A stretch of 64,000 nt of DNA from Lentzea tibetensis. Lineage in GTDB: Bacteria; Actinomycetota; Actinomycetes; Mycobacteriales; Pseudonocardiaceae. The notes beneath the pieces were generated by a model, which worked only from the letters and a program-made list of their open reading frames with translations, was not told the origin of the DNA and ran no database searches. Positions 1 to 8,779 of the stretch are shown here, one piece after another. The stretch spans positions 186,001 to 250,000 of the forward strand of contig NZ_VOBR01000001.1 in the NCBI RefSeq assembly GCF_007845675.1, given 5' to 3'. The first letter of the stretch is position 1. Every line of letters starts with the position of its first letter. A program made the position numbers and the translations under genes.

Positions 1-213
1 GATGTACACGGCCGTGGTGACCAGCAGTGCGCCCGCCACGGCCAAAGTGATGATCTTCGGCTTGAAGGTCATCGGCAGCGGCAGCTTGCCGCGCCTGGTG
101 GCCTCCGGGTCCAACACTTCCCACGACTGGGCGCGTGACTGGCTCCTGGCGCGGGCGTCCGCCATCAGGGCGGGGTCCACCGCCGGGTGCTCGCCCGACC
201 ACTCTGTCGCCAT
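1..213 (-). CDS. Membrane protein, N-terminal fragment (runs off window)
   Basis: The frame opens with ATG at 213 and is still open at base 1, giving 71 residues. A GGGAG ribosome site lies just upstream. The first 50 residues are polar and look cytoplasmic. They are followed by a basic stretch and one hydrophobic segment (about residues 54-71) that would be a signal anchor or first membrane helix. The family cannot be identified from this fragment. A hairpin at 354-389 separates it from the operon upstream on the same strand, so it probably has its own promoter in 214-353. Confidence 0.6.
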   Translation of the reverse strand, partial: MATEWSGEHPAVDPALMADARARSQSRAQSWEVLDPEATRRGKLPLPMTFKPKIITLAVAGALLVTTAVYI

Positions 214-353
214 GCTCCCTGCCTTTTCACTCACAAGTCTGTAGCCCGAGCGTCTCCGAGACGTCGGCACTGTTCCATGCAGGTGTACGGACGGGACCAG
301 TGGCACGATTTTTCTGACTCGATACCGAGACCAGATCGTTTCACGGAGCTGGA

Positions 354-389
354 CGCGTCGCGTTCCGCCAAGTGGCGGAACACGACGCG
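354..389. terminator. Hairpin terminator after the propeller-enzyme operon
   Basis: A 17-bp stem (354-370 with 373-389) closes on a 2-nt loop and has only one G-T type mismatch. It begins 12 bp past the stop codon of the GH172 gene. There is no U-run, so it would be an I-shaped actinobacterial terminator rather than a classical one. Because it is symmetric it could work in both directions. Confidence 0.6.
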
Positions 390-400
390 CTTGTCGCTGG

Positions 401-3400
401 TCAGACCGATGGGCGTGGCAGTTCACTGCCCGCAGCGAACCAGTCGTGCCACTTCACGCCGTCACCCGCGAACGCGGTGCCCGTAGAGGTTGCCACGTAC
501 ACGTCCGCGGCGGTACCGCGGGTGTAGGTCACGATGTCGGCCTTGCCGTCGCCGGTGAAGTCCGCGACGCCGGGGACCTCGTCACCGACCGCGAAGTGGC
601 CGTGCCACACGGACGCCGTCCCGAAGGACGTGCCGGTCGAGCGGGCCACGGTCACCTGGCCACCGGAGAACAGCACCACGTCGTCACGACCGTCGCCGTC
701 CACGTCGCCCAGCTCCGGCTTGCCGGGCAGGTTGTCGTGCCACCTCACGCCGTCACCCTCGAACGACGCGCCGGTGGACAGGGCCGCATAGGCCGCGCCG
801 CCGGTGAACGTGACGATGTCGTCGCGCCCGTCGCCGTTGATGTCACCCGCGACCGGGGTCTCGGTGCCGGCCGCGAAGTGGTCGTGCCACTTCCAGCCGG
901 TGCCCACGAACGAACGGCCGTTGGACAGCGCCACGAACACGTCCGCCGAGTCGCCTCGGGTGAACGTCGCGATGTCGTCGCGCCCGTCGCCGTTGAAGTC
1001 GCCGACCAGCGGCACCTCGGTGCCCGGCGCGAACAGGCCGTGCCACATCCAGGCGTCCTGCACGAACTTCGTGCCGTCGGACAGGGACACGTAGACCCGG
1101 CCGTCGCCCTTGGTGAACGTGACGACGTCGGCCCTGCCGTCGCCGTCGAAGTCACCGGACATCGGGATCTCCGCGCCGACTGCGAAGTGGTCGTGCCACT
1201 TCACGCCGTTGCCGGTGAAGCCCGACCCGGTCGAGGTCGCCGCGTACACGTCCGCCGCGTCGCCGCGGGTGAACGTGAGCACGTCGTCCCGGCCGTCACC
1301 GTCCACATCGGACACGTTGGAGCCGCGCACCTTGCCGCTGACGACCGCGGACCGCGCACCCTCGTTGCCGGACGCGTCCACCGCGGCGACGCGGTAGCTC
1401 CACGTCTCCCCCGGCTTCAGCGCGCCGTCCCGGAACTGCGGCACCCGCGTGGTGCCGACCAGCGTCTCCGCACCGCCGGCGCGGTAGCCGTACACGCGGT
1501 AGCTGTCCGCACCGACGTTGTCAGCCGCGGGCGACCACTCCAGGCCGATCGAGTGCACCTTCGTACCGACCGTCCTGACCTGAGCAGGCGCGGACGGCGC
1601 GGCGGTGTCCGCGAACGCGGGCACCAGGCTGTCGACCTGGTACTGGGCCGCGGTCCAGGTGCCCTGCGGCCTCAGCGTCACGGTGATCTGCGACTTCGCG
1701 GTCGCGGGCAGCGTGAACGAGTCCTCGAGCCAGCGCGAGGTCCCGTTGCGCAGCGGCTGCACCCAGGTGCCGACCGGCACGCCGTCGACGAGCACGTCCG
1801 CGCGCGCCGGGGCGTTCTGGTCGCTGGTCCGGCGCAGCAACGCGGCACCCTTCACCGAGATCTTGAACGACACCGGCGAGGTGCTGCTCCGCACGTCGTC
1901 GCGCAGGACCACGTCGTCGTCATCGCCCTCGTACTGCGCGGACAACGGGGATTGGCCGCCGCCCGCCTCGGTCCAGCCGTGCGCGGACCGGCTCACCGCG
2001 TCACCGGCGTCGATCGCGTCGGTGCGCTTCGTCGCGACCTCGGGCCGCGTGTAGAGGTACGCGGTCGAGGCGTAGTCAGCGTCGAAGTCGTTCTGCTGCC
2101 CGTGTTCGATGCCGAACCGCAGCGCGCTGCCGAAGCCGACCGCGTCCCCCAGCATCAGCCGGTACACGCCGTCGCACTCGTGCACGCATCCGTCCCTGCC
2201 GACCAGGTGCCGCGGGTTGCCGTTGAACGGGTTGCTGAACTCGCCGCGGTCGAAGTACCAGCCCGACTCGTAGAAGTCCTCGGTGCCGGTGCCGTGGAGA
2301 GACGGCGCGAGCGACGAGTCGACCCGCACCCGCTCGTCACCCTCCAGGTAGTAACGGCCGGGCGTGCGTCCGCGCATGGTGTGCGTGACGCCGACGAACT
2401 TGCCGCTGCCCGCCACGTCGGCGAAGTACCAGTCCTCGCCCGCCTTCGTCCGCGCGCCCTTGGACTGGGTGCCGAAGTGGCCCTCGGTCCCGGTCCACGC
2501 GCGCGGCGCGGACGAGATCTCGGACGTCACCTGCACGGCCGGGCCGGGGTTGACCAGCTCGACCTGCGCGGACGACCGGTAGGGCATCGGCCACCACGAC
2601 GAGTGCCAGCCGTCGGCGCTCATCGCGAACATCAGCGACCGCACGGCCGCCTGGGACAGCGCGCTGCCGAAGAACTCGCCGACCGGACTGTCCACAGTGG
2701 TCCGGCCGTCGAACGTGATCCGCAGCCGCAGATTGTTGTTGTGCGCGGGCAACTTGAGCCGCAACGAGTTGATGCTGCCGGAACCGGTGAGCTGGGCGAG
2801 GGTCGCCTTGCCACCGGTGGGCACGGTCACCGTGCGGTTCGCCGGAGTCGCGCCGGGGGCGGCGGGCTTCGGGTCGCGGGTACCCGACGCGCGCAGCATC
2901 GCGAGCACGTCCTCGGCCTTGTCGGACTTGTCGAACGTCGTCACGCCGTCCGCGGACGCGAGGTCCCGGTAGGTCACGTGGTAGAAGTTCGGGTTGTTCT
3001 GCGTGGTGATGCGCATGGAGCTGCGGTACGGCATGGGCACCTTGACGTAGACGCCACCCGAGCTCTGGTCCGCGTTCGCGACGAGCGGGTGCGCGAACGG
3101 CGCGCCTTCCTTGCCGTCGACCAGTTCCTGCAACGACCGCTGCAGGATGACGCGGCCGTCCAGCTCGATCTTGATCCAGCCGGTCGCGGTCATGTTGCCG
3201 GTGTTGCCGTTGAAGACCTGGGTGAACCAGAGCGACTGGACCTCGCCGGCGCCGCTGTCCTCGGCGATGACGCAGCCGGACGCGTCCTGGCGCAGACAGG
3301 AGAACGCACCGGAGAAGCCGTCGCCGTTGCTGCCGTCGCGGGCGAAGCTGGAGAACTGCTCGGTGCGCGAGTGGGTGAGCTCGGGCAGTTGGTCGAGTTT

Positions 3401-3529
3401 GCGATAGGTGTCCCAGCCGACCGGGCCGTTGTCGGAGACGGCGGCCTGCGCGGTGCTGGGGAGGGCGAGAGCGCTCGCCGCGATGATGATCGCGGCGAGC
3501 GCCGAGCCCCCGAGTGCACGGAGGTTCAT
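401..3529 (-). CDS. Secreted GH172 (DUF2961) glycoside hydrolase with FN3 and FG-GAP propeller
   Basis: A signal peptide (residues 1-30, ending in AQA) is followed by a DUF2961 domain to about residue 640. The family signature [12 protein letters not shown] lies near residue 413. A fibronectin type III domain spans about 645-735, and six FG-GAP units of about 50 residues run to the C-terminus. DUF2961 proteins are now classed as GH172, with known members acting on fructofuranosides and arabinofuranosides, so an exported enzyme for furanose polymers such as arabinan is plausible; the substrate is inference. The ATG at 3529 is preferred to a GTG at 3535 because AAAGG then sits at proper spacing. 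It is the last gene of a three-gene operon, 9 bp after the CHAP gene. Confidence 0.85.
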   Translation of the reverse strand: MNLRALGGSALAAIIIAASALALPSTAQAAVSDNGPVGWDTYRKLDQLPELTHSRTEQFSSFARDGSNGDGFSGAFSCLRQDASGCVIAEDSGAGEVQSLWFTQVFNGNTGNMTATGWIKIELDGRVILQRSLQELVDGKEGAPFAHPLVANADQSSGGVYVKVPMPYRSSMRITTQNNPNFYHVTYRDLASADGVTTFDKSDKAEDVLAMLRASGTRDPKPAAPGATPANRTVTVPTGGKATLAQLTGSGSINSLRLKLPAHNNNLRLRITFDGRTTVDSPVGEFFGSALSQAAVRSLMFAMSADGWHSSWWPMPYRSSAQVELVNPGPAVQVTSEISSAPRAWTGTEGHFGTQSKGARTKAGEDWYFADVAGSGKFVGVTHTMRGRTPGRYYLEGDERVRVDSSLAPSLHGTGTEDFYESGWYFDRGEFSNPFNGNPRHLVGRDGCVHECDGVYRLMLGDAVGFGSALRFGIEHGQQNDFDADYASTAYLYTRPEVATKRTDAIDAGDAVSRSAHGWTEAGGGQSPLSAQYEGDDDDVVLRDDVRSSTSPVSFKISVKGAALLRRTSDQNAPARADVLVDGVPVGTWVQPLRNGTSRWLEDSFTLPATAKSQITVTLRPQGTWTAAQYQVDSLVPAFADTAAPSAPAQVRTVGTKVHSIGLEWSPAADNVGADSYRVYGYRAGGAETLVGTTRVPQFRDGALKPGETWSYRVAAVDASGNEGARSAVVSGKVRGSNVSDVDGDGRDDVLTFTRGDAADVYAATSTGSGFTGNGVKWHDHFAVGAEIPMSGDFDGDGRADVVTFTKGDGRVYVSLSDGTKFVQDAWMWHGLFAPGTEVPLVGDFNGDGRDDIATFTRGDSADVFVALSNGRSFVGTGWKWHDHFAAGTETPVAGDINGDGRDDIVTFTGGAAYAALSTGASFEGDGVRWHDNLPGKPELGDVDGDGRDDVVLFSGGQVTVARSTGTSFGTASVWHGHFAVGDEVPGVADFTGDGKADIVTYTRGTAADVYVATSTGTAFAGDGVKWHDWFAAGSELPRPSV

Positions 3530-3538
3530 GGTCACCTT

Positions 3539-5020
3539 TCAGGCGCCGGGCGGGCTGACGTAGCCGGAGATGAGCACGTTGCGGCTGCCCGCGCGGGCGG
3601 TCGCCGGGTTGATCGTCCTGAGCGTCACGCGCTCACCGGTGCTGTTGCCGTCGACCGTCGTGATGGTGCCGTTGCCGTTGACCGCGACGACCACCGAGAC
3701 GTGCCCGCCGGTACCGGAGCCGGGCGCGCCGTACACCGCCCAGTCGCCGACCGCCGGGTTGCCCACCCCGGACGAACGCGGCTTGAACAGCCCGCGCTGC
3801 TGGCCCCACGTGCCGAGCGAGGTCGCGACCCACTGGCCGCGCGGAACACCCTTGATGCCGGCCGCTTCCCACGTCCAGGTCGCGAACATGGCGCACCAGT
3901 CGTACTTGACGCACGGGCCGTACTTCTCGCACTGCGGCTTGCCGACGCCGACCTCGCCGCGGGCGATGTTGCCGATGTGCGTGCGCAGCGACGTGGAGCC
4001 GCCGAGCAGGAACGTCGAGACGTCCGCCTTGCGGTCGCCGTTGAAGTCGCCGATGCGCGGCGTCTCGTTGTTGGCGGCGAAGAAGTCGTGCCACTTGACC
4101 GACGTGCCGGTGAACCTCGCGCCGTCCGACAGCGCCACGAACACGTCCGCCGCACCGCCGCGGGTGAACGTCGCGATGTCCGCCTTGCCGTCACCGTTGA
4201 AGTCGCCGACCTCGGGGACCTCGGCGCCCATCGCGAACCAGTCGTGCCACTTCTGCGTGGTGCCGATGAACTTCGAGCCGTCCGACAGCGCCACGTACAC
4301 GTCGGCGTCGTCGCCGCGGGTGAAGGTGACGATGTCGTCCTTGCCGTCACCGTTGAAGTCACCGATGTCGAGGATCTCGCCGCCGATGCCGAACCAGTCG
4401 TGCCACTTCTGCGACGTGCCGACGAAGCCGGAACCGGTCGACAGCGCGACGTACACGTCACCGGTGTTGCCGCGGGTGGCGGTGGCGATGTCGTCCTTGC
4501 CGTCGCCGTTGAAGTCACCGACCAGCGGCACCTCGCCGCCGATCGCGAACCAGTCGTGCCACTTCCAGCCGTCCTGGACGAACTTCCCACCGTCCGAAAG
4601 GGACACGTACACGTCGCCCGCGGTGCCGCGGGTGAACGTCACGACGTCGTCCTTGCCGTCACCGTTGAAGTCACCGACCAGCGGGGTCTCGGCTCCCACC
4701 GCGAAGTGGTTGTGCCAGACGGCGCTCTGCCCGAACCCTCCGCCACCGGACAGCGCGACGTAGGTCTTCCCCGCGTCACCTCGGGTGAACGTGACGACGT
4801 CGTCCTTGCCGTCACCGTTGAAGTCGCCGGTCTGGACGACCTCGTTGTCGAGCCCGAACCAGTCGTGCCACTTCCAGGAGTTCTGGACGAACTTCGTGCC
4901 GTCCGAGAGCGACACGTACACGTCGCCGGTCGCGTCGGCGGCTCTCGCCGGGGACGCGGTGGCCACGGTCAGCGCGGCGAGGCCGCCCACCGCGACCGCG
5001 AGCAGTTTCTTCCTGAGCAT
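3539..5020 (-). CDS. Secreted CHAP-domain amidase/peptidase with N-terminal FG-GAP propeller
   Basis: A signal peptide (MLRKKLL..., cleavage near ARA) is followed by FG-GAP repeats to about residue 350 and a C-terminal CHAP domain. The CHAP domain shows the catalytic cysteine in [10 protein letters not shown] and the histidine in GHVSVVV, the NlpC/P60-like pair used to cut peptidoglycan stem peptides or amide bonds. The repeats consist of an N-terminal half unit lacking the DFNGDG loop, five full 52-residue units and a C-terminal half unit lacking the WHDWF part. The two halves could pair to close a circularly permuted propeller. The start at 5020 has GGGGGAAG upstream; frames extending to 5098 lack a signal peptide at their start. 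It lies 23 bp after the GH73 gene. Confidence 0.87.
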   Translation of the reverse strand: MLRKKLLAVAVGGLAALTVATASPARAADATGDVYVSLSDGTKFVQNSWKWHDWFGLDNEVVQTGDFNGDGKDDVVTFTRGDAGKTYVALSGGGGFGQSAVWHNHFAVGAETPLVGDFNGDGKDDVVTFTRGTAGDVYVSLSDGGKFVQDGWKWHDWFAIGGEVPLVGDFNGDGKDDIATATRGNTGDVYVALSTGSGFVGTSQKWHDWFGIGGEILDIGDFNGDGKDDIVTFTRGDDADVYVALSDGSKFIGTTQKWHDWFAMGAEVPEVGDFNGDGKADIATFTRGGAADVFVALSDGARFTGTSVKWHDFFAANNETPRIGDFNGDRKADVSTFLLGGSTSLRTHIGNIARGEVGVGKPQCEKYGPCVKYDWCAMFATWTWEAAGIKGVPRGQWVATSLGTWGQQRGLFKPRSSGVGNPAVGDWAVYGAPGSGTGGHVSVVVAVNGNGTITTVDGNSTGERVTLRTINPATARAGSRNVLISGYVSPPGA

Positions 5021-5043
5021 TGGTCTTCCCCCTCTTGCGTGAT

Positions 5044-6582
5044 TCACAGAACTGCGGGAGCCGGGATCTCGCCCTCGTAGGCGAACCAGTCGTGCCACTT
5101 CTGCGACGTGCCGGTGAAACCGGAACCGGTCGAGGTGGCCACGTAGACGTCCGCGGCCGGGCCGCGGGTGAAGGTGATGATGTCGTCCTTGCCGTCACCG
5201 TTGAAGTCGCCGACACCGGGCACCTCGCCGCCCATCGCGAACCAGTCGTGCCACTTCACGGTGGTGCCGGTGAACTTCCCGCCGTCGGACAAGGCCACGT
5301 AGACGTCCGCGGTGTCGCCGCGGGTGAACGTCACGATGTCGTCCTTGCCATCACCGTTGAAGTCCCCGATCGCCGGGATCTCGGAGCTGGCGGCGAACCA
5401 GTCGTGCCACTTCAACGAGGTGCCGCTGAAGCTCGACCCCGTCGAGAGCGCGACGTACACGTCGGCGGTGGCGCCGCGGGTGAAGGTGGCGATGTCGTCC
5501 TTGCCGTCACCGTTGAAGTCACCGATCGCGGGGATCTCCGCGCCGGCGGCGAAGAAGTCGTGCCACTTCAACGAGGTGCCGCTGAAGCTCGACCCCGTCG
5601 AGAGCGCGACGTACACGTCGGCGGCGTCGCCCCGAGTGAACACGGCGATGTCGTCCTTGTTGTCGCCGTTGAAGTCGCCGACGGCCGGGATCTCCGAGCC
5701 CATCGCGAACCAGTCGTGCCACTTGACCGACGTGCCCGAGAAGCCGGACCCGGTCGACAGCGCCACGAACACGTCCGCGGTGGTGCCCCGGGTGAACGTC
5801 GCGACGTCCGCCTTGCCGTCACCGTTGAAGTCACCGGTCAGCGGGATCTCACTGCCCGCGGCGAACCAGTCGTGCCACTTCTGCGACGTGCCGCTGAAGC
5901 CGGACCCGGTGGAGGCGGCCACGTACGCGTCCGCGGTGCTGCCACGGGTGAACGTCGCGATGTCTTCCTTGCCGTCACCGGTGAAGTCGGTGTTGCCACT
6001 GCTGATGATCAGCTCGGCAGGCCCCGACGGCGGCGGGCCGCCGCTGTCGAAGCGGTAGAGGTTGTGGTCCTTCATCAGCTTGACGACTTTTTCGCCGTAG
6101 CTGCCGTCGGTCGCGTAGACCTTGCCGATCTCGCGGGCGAACCGGTCCGGGTCGTTGCGGTACGGCAGCGCGTGCGCGTACGACGGGCTCGACGTGAGCA
6201 GCCTGCCGTGGTCGCGGAACGAGTCGCGCACGTTCGCGAACACGCGGAAGTACGCGGTCACCGTGTGGCAGCCGGGCGTGCACTCCTGCGTCTGGTACGC
6301 GCGGCACCGGATGGCGATCGGACCGGGCCGGTCGGCCGCGGCGCACTTCAGGCCGTGCTGGTTGTTGTCCTCACGGGCGAGTTTGCTCTCGCCCGAACGG
6401 GACTCGAGGATCGCCTGGGCGATGCTGACGGACGCGGGCACGGTGAACTCGGCCTTCTCGGCCTGCGCGTGCCCCGCGACGGAGTTGATGTAGCCGGGTG
6501 TGTCCGCGTGCGCGGCACCCGCCGACGCGAACATGATCGACAGCGCGGCCGCGAGGCCCGCTGCCAGTGCTCTAGCGGTCAT
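5044..6582 (-). CDS. Secreted glucosaminidase (GH73-like) with FG-GAP propeller
   Basis: A signal peptide (residues 1-26, AHA cleavage) precedes a FlgJ/LytG-type glucosaminidase domain (about 30-180). The [13 protein letters not shown] segment contains the conserved catalytic glutamate. A proline/glycine linker leads to six FG-GAP units of 52 residues that end the protein. The FG-GAP loops (DxNGDGxxD) are calcium-binding. This is the first gene of the operon; the CHAP and GH172 genes follow at short spacing, so a cell-wall hydrolase pair and a polysaccharide hydrolase would be co-expressed. The ribosome site before the ATG is weak. Two of the repeats are nearly identical in DNA (5401-5468 and 5557-5624). 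Confidence 0.87.
   Translation of the reverse strand: MTARALAAGLAAALSIMFASAGAAHADTPGYINSVAGHAQAEKAEFTVPASVSIAQAILESRSGESKLAREDNNQHGLKCAAADRPGPIAIRCRAYQTQECTPGCHTVTAYFRVFANVRDSFRDHGRLLTSSPSYAHALPYRNDPDRFAREIGKVYATDGSYGEKVVKLMKDHNLYRFDSGGPPPSGPAELIISSGNTDFTGDGKEDIATFTRGSTADAYVAASTGSGFSGTSQKWHDWFAAGSEIPLTGDFNGDGKADVATFTRGTTADVFVALSTGSGFSGTSVKWHDWFAMGSEIPAVGDFNGDNKDDIAVFTRGDAADVYVALSTGSSFSGTSLKWHDFFAAGAEIPAIGDFNGDGKDDIATFTRGATADVYVALSTGSSFSGTSLKWHDWFAASSEIPAIGDFNGDGKDDIVTFTRGDTADVYVALSDGGKFTGTTVKWHDWFAMGGEVPGVGDFNGDGKDDIITFTRGPAADVYVATSTGSGFTGTSQKWHDWFAYEGEIPAPAVL
5401..5624. repeat. Near-identical 156-bp repeat units inside the GH73 gene
   Basis: A run of about 68 bases starting at 5401 recurs identically at 5557, an offset of 156 bases or exactly 52 codons. 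It is the nucleotide image of the protein FG-GAP repeat. Identity at silent positions points to recent duplication or gene conversion rather than only protein-level conservation. Confidence 0.8.
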
Positions 6583-7013
6583 GGTGAGAACGCTAGGGGC
6601 GGGTTCTCAAGGAATTCTGCGAACGCCCTGCGAGCGGCAGCTCAGCGGCACCGGCCGATGTCCCGCGCCTGCCCGCCGGGCGCGGGCGCCCGCCCGGCGG
6701 AGAACCACAGGCCATCGGGAAAGAGGCACAACGGCAGGCGGGATGCACGGAAGAAGAGACCAGGCCGGCCACGGACCGGCAACCACGGACTCAGCGCGAC
6801 CAGAACAACGAAAGACGACCACCGGACCGGACCACGGTGCCAAGCCACCCAAAATCTCGGTACGAGTGACGCCGACGGAGGAGGCATCACTCGTGGTCCG
6901 GGCGAAGCCCGGCAACCCCGCGGCGACCAGCCCCACCCAACCCTGTTTACGAAACTGTCGCGTATCGTAAATCACAGCGACCGGAGCCCGTTCAGCCGGG
7001 ATGATCGGAGGCC
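6583..7013. other. Divergent intergenic region, 431 bp
   Basis: This region lies between the start of the GH73 gene (minus strand) and the SGNH gene (plus strand), so it should hold two divergent promoters. I see no convincing coding frame. The one clear element is the inverted repeat at 6946-6971; the rest is unstructured GC-rich sequence. Confidence 0.6.
6946..6971. promoter_or_regulatory. Inverted repeat, possible operator before SGNH gene
   Basis: TTTACGA (6946-6952) and TCGTAAA (6965-6971) form perfect 7-nt arms with a 12-nt spacer, 42 bp before the SGNH start codon. The local A/T-rich arms in very GC-rich surroundings resemble a repressor site, for example TetR type. No regulator gene is adjacent. 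Confidence 0.4.
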
Positions 7014-8600
7014 ATGAGGGCGATCATGGTTTCAATGGCGGTGGTGGTGGCGACAGCCGCCCCCGCGGCCGCAAGCGCCGGCGGCGACCCGCTGGTGCTC
7101 GACGTGGACATCACCCCGGCTTGCGGGAAACCCGCGCCGGGCCGGGTGAGCATCTACCACCCGACAGGCCTGTCGACGCAGGTGGAGTGGCGCGTCCGGT
7201 TAGGCGGCGAAACGAAGACGGGCACGGTGTCGATGGACCGGTCCGTGGCGAGAGCGGAGTTCACGCTCCCCGTGGGAACCGGCGAGGTGCTGGTCGACGC
7301 GCGCAGGCCGGGCGGCGCGTTCGGCCCGGTGTGGCGCGAGGACGTGCCGCCGACGTGCGACCCGGTGAACGTCGTGTCCGTCGGCGACTCGGTGGTGTGG
7401 AACCAGGGCGTCGAGCCGGACAAGAAGTTCCCGCGGCTCACCGCGAAGCTGCTCGGCGAGCAGACCGGTCGCGGCTACACCCACCGGGACTACTCGATCT
7501 CCGGCGCCGTGCTCGACGCGCCGGAACTGCCGAAGGGCAACGACGACAGGCGCTGCCTGGACGAGGCGTACCTCCAGGACCCGGACCAAGACGGCGAGAT
7601 GGAGCTCGGCGAGGTCACCGCGCAGATGCCGGACGTGTTCTGCCAGCTCGAACGAGCGGGCGCCGCGGGTCAGGACATCGACCTGGTGATCCTCAATGGC
7701 TGCATCAACGACATGGACCCGCTGCTGGGCATCCCGTTCGGCATCACGCCCGGCACCGAGGACGTGCCGAACGCCGTGCGACGTGAGTGCGGCGGTGTCG
7801 GCGCGGCCGCGACGAACCCGGCCGAGGACGTGCCGTACTTCAGCGGCGCGAAGGTCGGGTACGGCGGCCGCGGGATCAAGGCGGCCATCGAGAAAGCGCA
7901 TTCCCTGCCGGGCCACCCGAAGGTGCTCGTCGCGGACTTCTACTACGCGCTGAGCCGGGCGAGCGGCAAGCCGCCGACGAGCTACTGCACCGACCGCGGG
8001 TTCACCGCGGCGGTCGCGCAGGAGTGCGTGCAGCGCATCGGCCGGGCGCCGCTGCGCTACGAGCAGTTCACCCGGTACTCGGCGGCGGAGTACCGGCGCG
8101 CGGTCGACGAGGCCAACGCGGCGTCGGGCACGCCGTACGCGGTCGCGGGCGACGGGCTGTTCACCGTGGACAACGCGGCGTTCGCCAGCAACCCGCAGGT
8201 GTGGCAGTTCCCCACCGAGGACCCGATCTCGGTGCTGCGACGCCACGCCTGCCCGGAGTTCAGCCCCACCCCGCCGCAGTGCCTGACCGCCGCGCTCGCG
8301 CACCCCAACACCGCGGGCTCGCGCCGGTACGCGGAGAGCTTCCTGCTCAACCCGAGACTGCGCGGCTGGTTCGGCCTGCCGGGCGACGACGTGCCGCTCA
8401 CGACGACGAGGGACGGCGACACGCTGCACCTGACGGCCAAGCCGGGCAGCACGTTCCGCTGGTTCTTCGGCGACGGCACGATGCGCGTCACCGACGAGCC
8501 GACGACCTCCCACGTCTACACCGACGCCGGTCCGCACATCCCGCGCGTGATCGTCGACGACCGCACGCTCCAGGAGGGAAATCCGACAGTCATCGGATGA
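7014..8600 (+). CDS. Secreted SGNH/GDSL-like hydrolase with C-terminal PKD domain
   Basis: The ATG at 7014 follows GGAGG. A signal peptide (about residues 1-22) leads to a beta-rich N-terminal part (25-115) and then an SGNH-like domain. Block I is VVSVGDSVVW with Ser126 as likely nucleophile. Block III is LNGCINDMD with Asn232, and a block V histidine occurs in LAHPNTAG (His430). The aspartate normally three residues before that histidine is alanine, so the triad is incomplete or supplied elsewhere. A PKD-type beta domain (about 465-525, WFFGDG) ends the protein. The role is probably esterase or lipase-like action on extracellular acylated substrates. One rare TTA leucine codon occurs at 7200-7202, so expression may depend on the bldA tRNA. 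A hairpin terminator follows. Confidence 0.75.
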   Translation: MRAIMVSMAVVVATAAPAAASAGGDPLVLDVDITPACGKPAPGRVSIYHPTGLSTQVEWRVRLGGETKTGTVSMDRSVARAEFTLPVGTGEVLVDARRPGGAFGPVWREDVPPTCDPVNVVSVGDSVVWNQGVEPDKKFPRLTAKLLGEQTGRGYTHRDYSISGAVLDAPELPKGNDDRRCLDEAYLQDPDQDGEMELGEVTAQMPDVFCQLERAGAAGQDIDLVILNGCINDMDPLLGIPFGITPGTEDVPNAVRRECGGVGAAATNPAEDVPYFSGAKVGYGGRGIKAAIEKAHSLPGHPKVLVADFYYALSRASGKPPTSYCTDRGFTAAVAQECVQRIGRAPLRYEQFTRYSAAEYRRAVDEANAASGTPYAVAGDGLFTVDNAAFASNPQVWQFPTEDPISVLRRHACPEFSPTPPQCLTAALAHPNTAGSRRYAESFLLNPRLRGWFGLPGDDVPLTTTRDGDTLHLTAKPGSTFRWFFGDGTMRVTDEPTTSHVYTDAGPHIPRVIVDDRTLQEGNPTVIG

Positions 8601-8630
8601 CCTGACAACGCCAGAAGCGTAGAGAACCCC

Positions 8631-8661
8631 AGCGGCGCTGCCACGGCAGCGTCGCTTTTCC
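8631..8661 (+). terminator. Rho-independent terminator after SGNH gene
   Basis: A 12-bp stem (8631-8642 with 8645-8656, one mismatch) runs directly into a TTTTCCTTT tract. It starts 30 bp past the stop codon at 8600. A second, outer inverted repeat, CCAGAAGCG (8611-8619) and CGCTTCTGG (8682-8690), encloses it. Confidence 0.75.
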
Positions 8662-8734
8662 TTTGACACAAACAGTTTTCGCGCTTCTGGAGTAGTTCTG
8701 ACGACCTCCGTTGATTCCGGAACGAACCGGTGCT

Positions 8735-8765
8735 CTACTCCCATACATCCAATGTTTGCGAGTAG
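8735..8765. promoter_or_regulatory. 31-bp inverted repeat, candidate operator of the fucosidase gene
   Basis: Arms of 14 nt (8735-8748 and 8752-8765) match at 12 positions around a 3-nt centre. The site ends 14 bp before the fucosidase start codon and overlaps where a transcript start or ribosome site would be expected. This fits a LacI- or GntR-like operator. The regulator is not identifiable here. Confidence 0.45.
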
Positions 8766-8779
8766 ACGGGAGTCCGAAC

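Noticed and set aside
446-5080. 1544-residue open frame on the plus strand
   Set aside because: It runs antisense to the propeller genes and gives Arg/Val/Gly-rich repeats with no signal peptide or domain. It is a byproduct of GC-rich third positions in the repeats.
8663-8700. TTGACA at 8663 as a standard promoter for the fucosidase gene
   Set aside because: No acceptable -10 hexamer lies 16-19 bp downstream.
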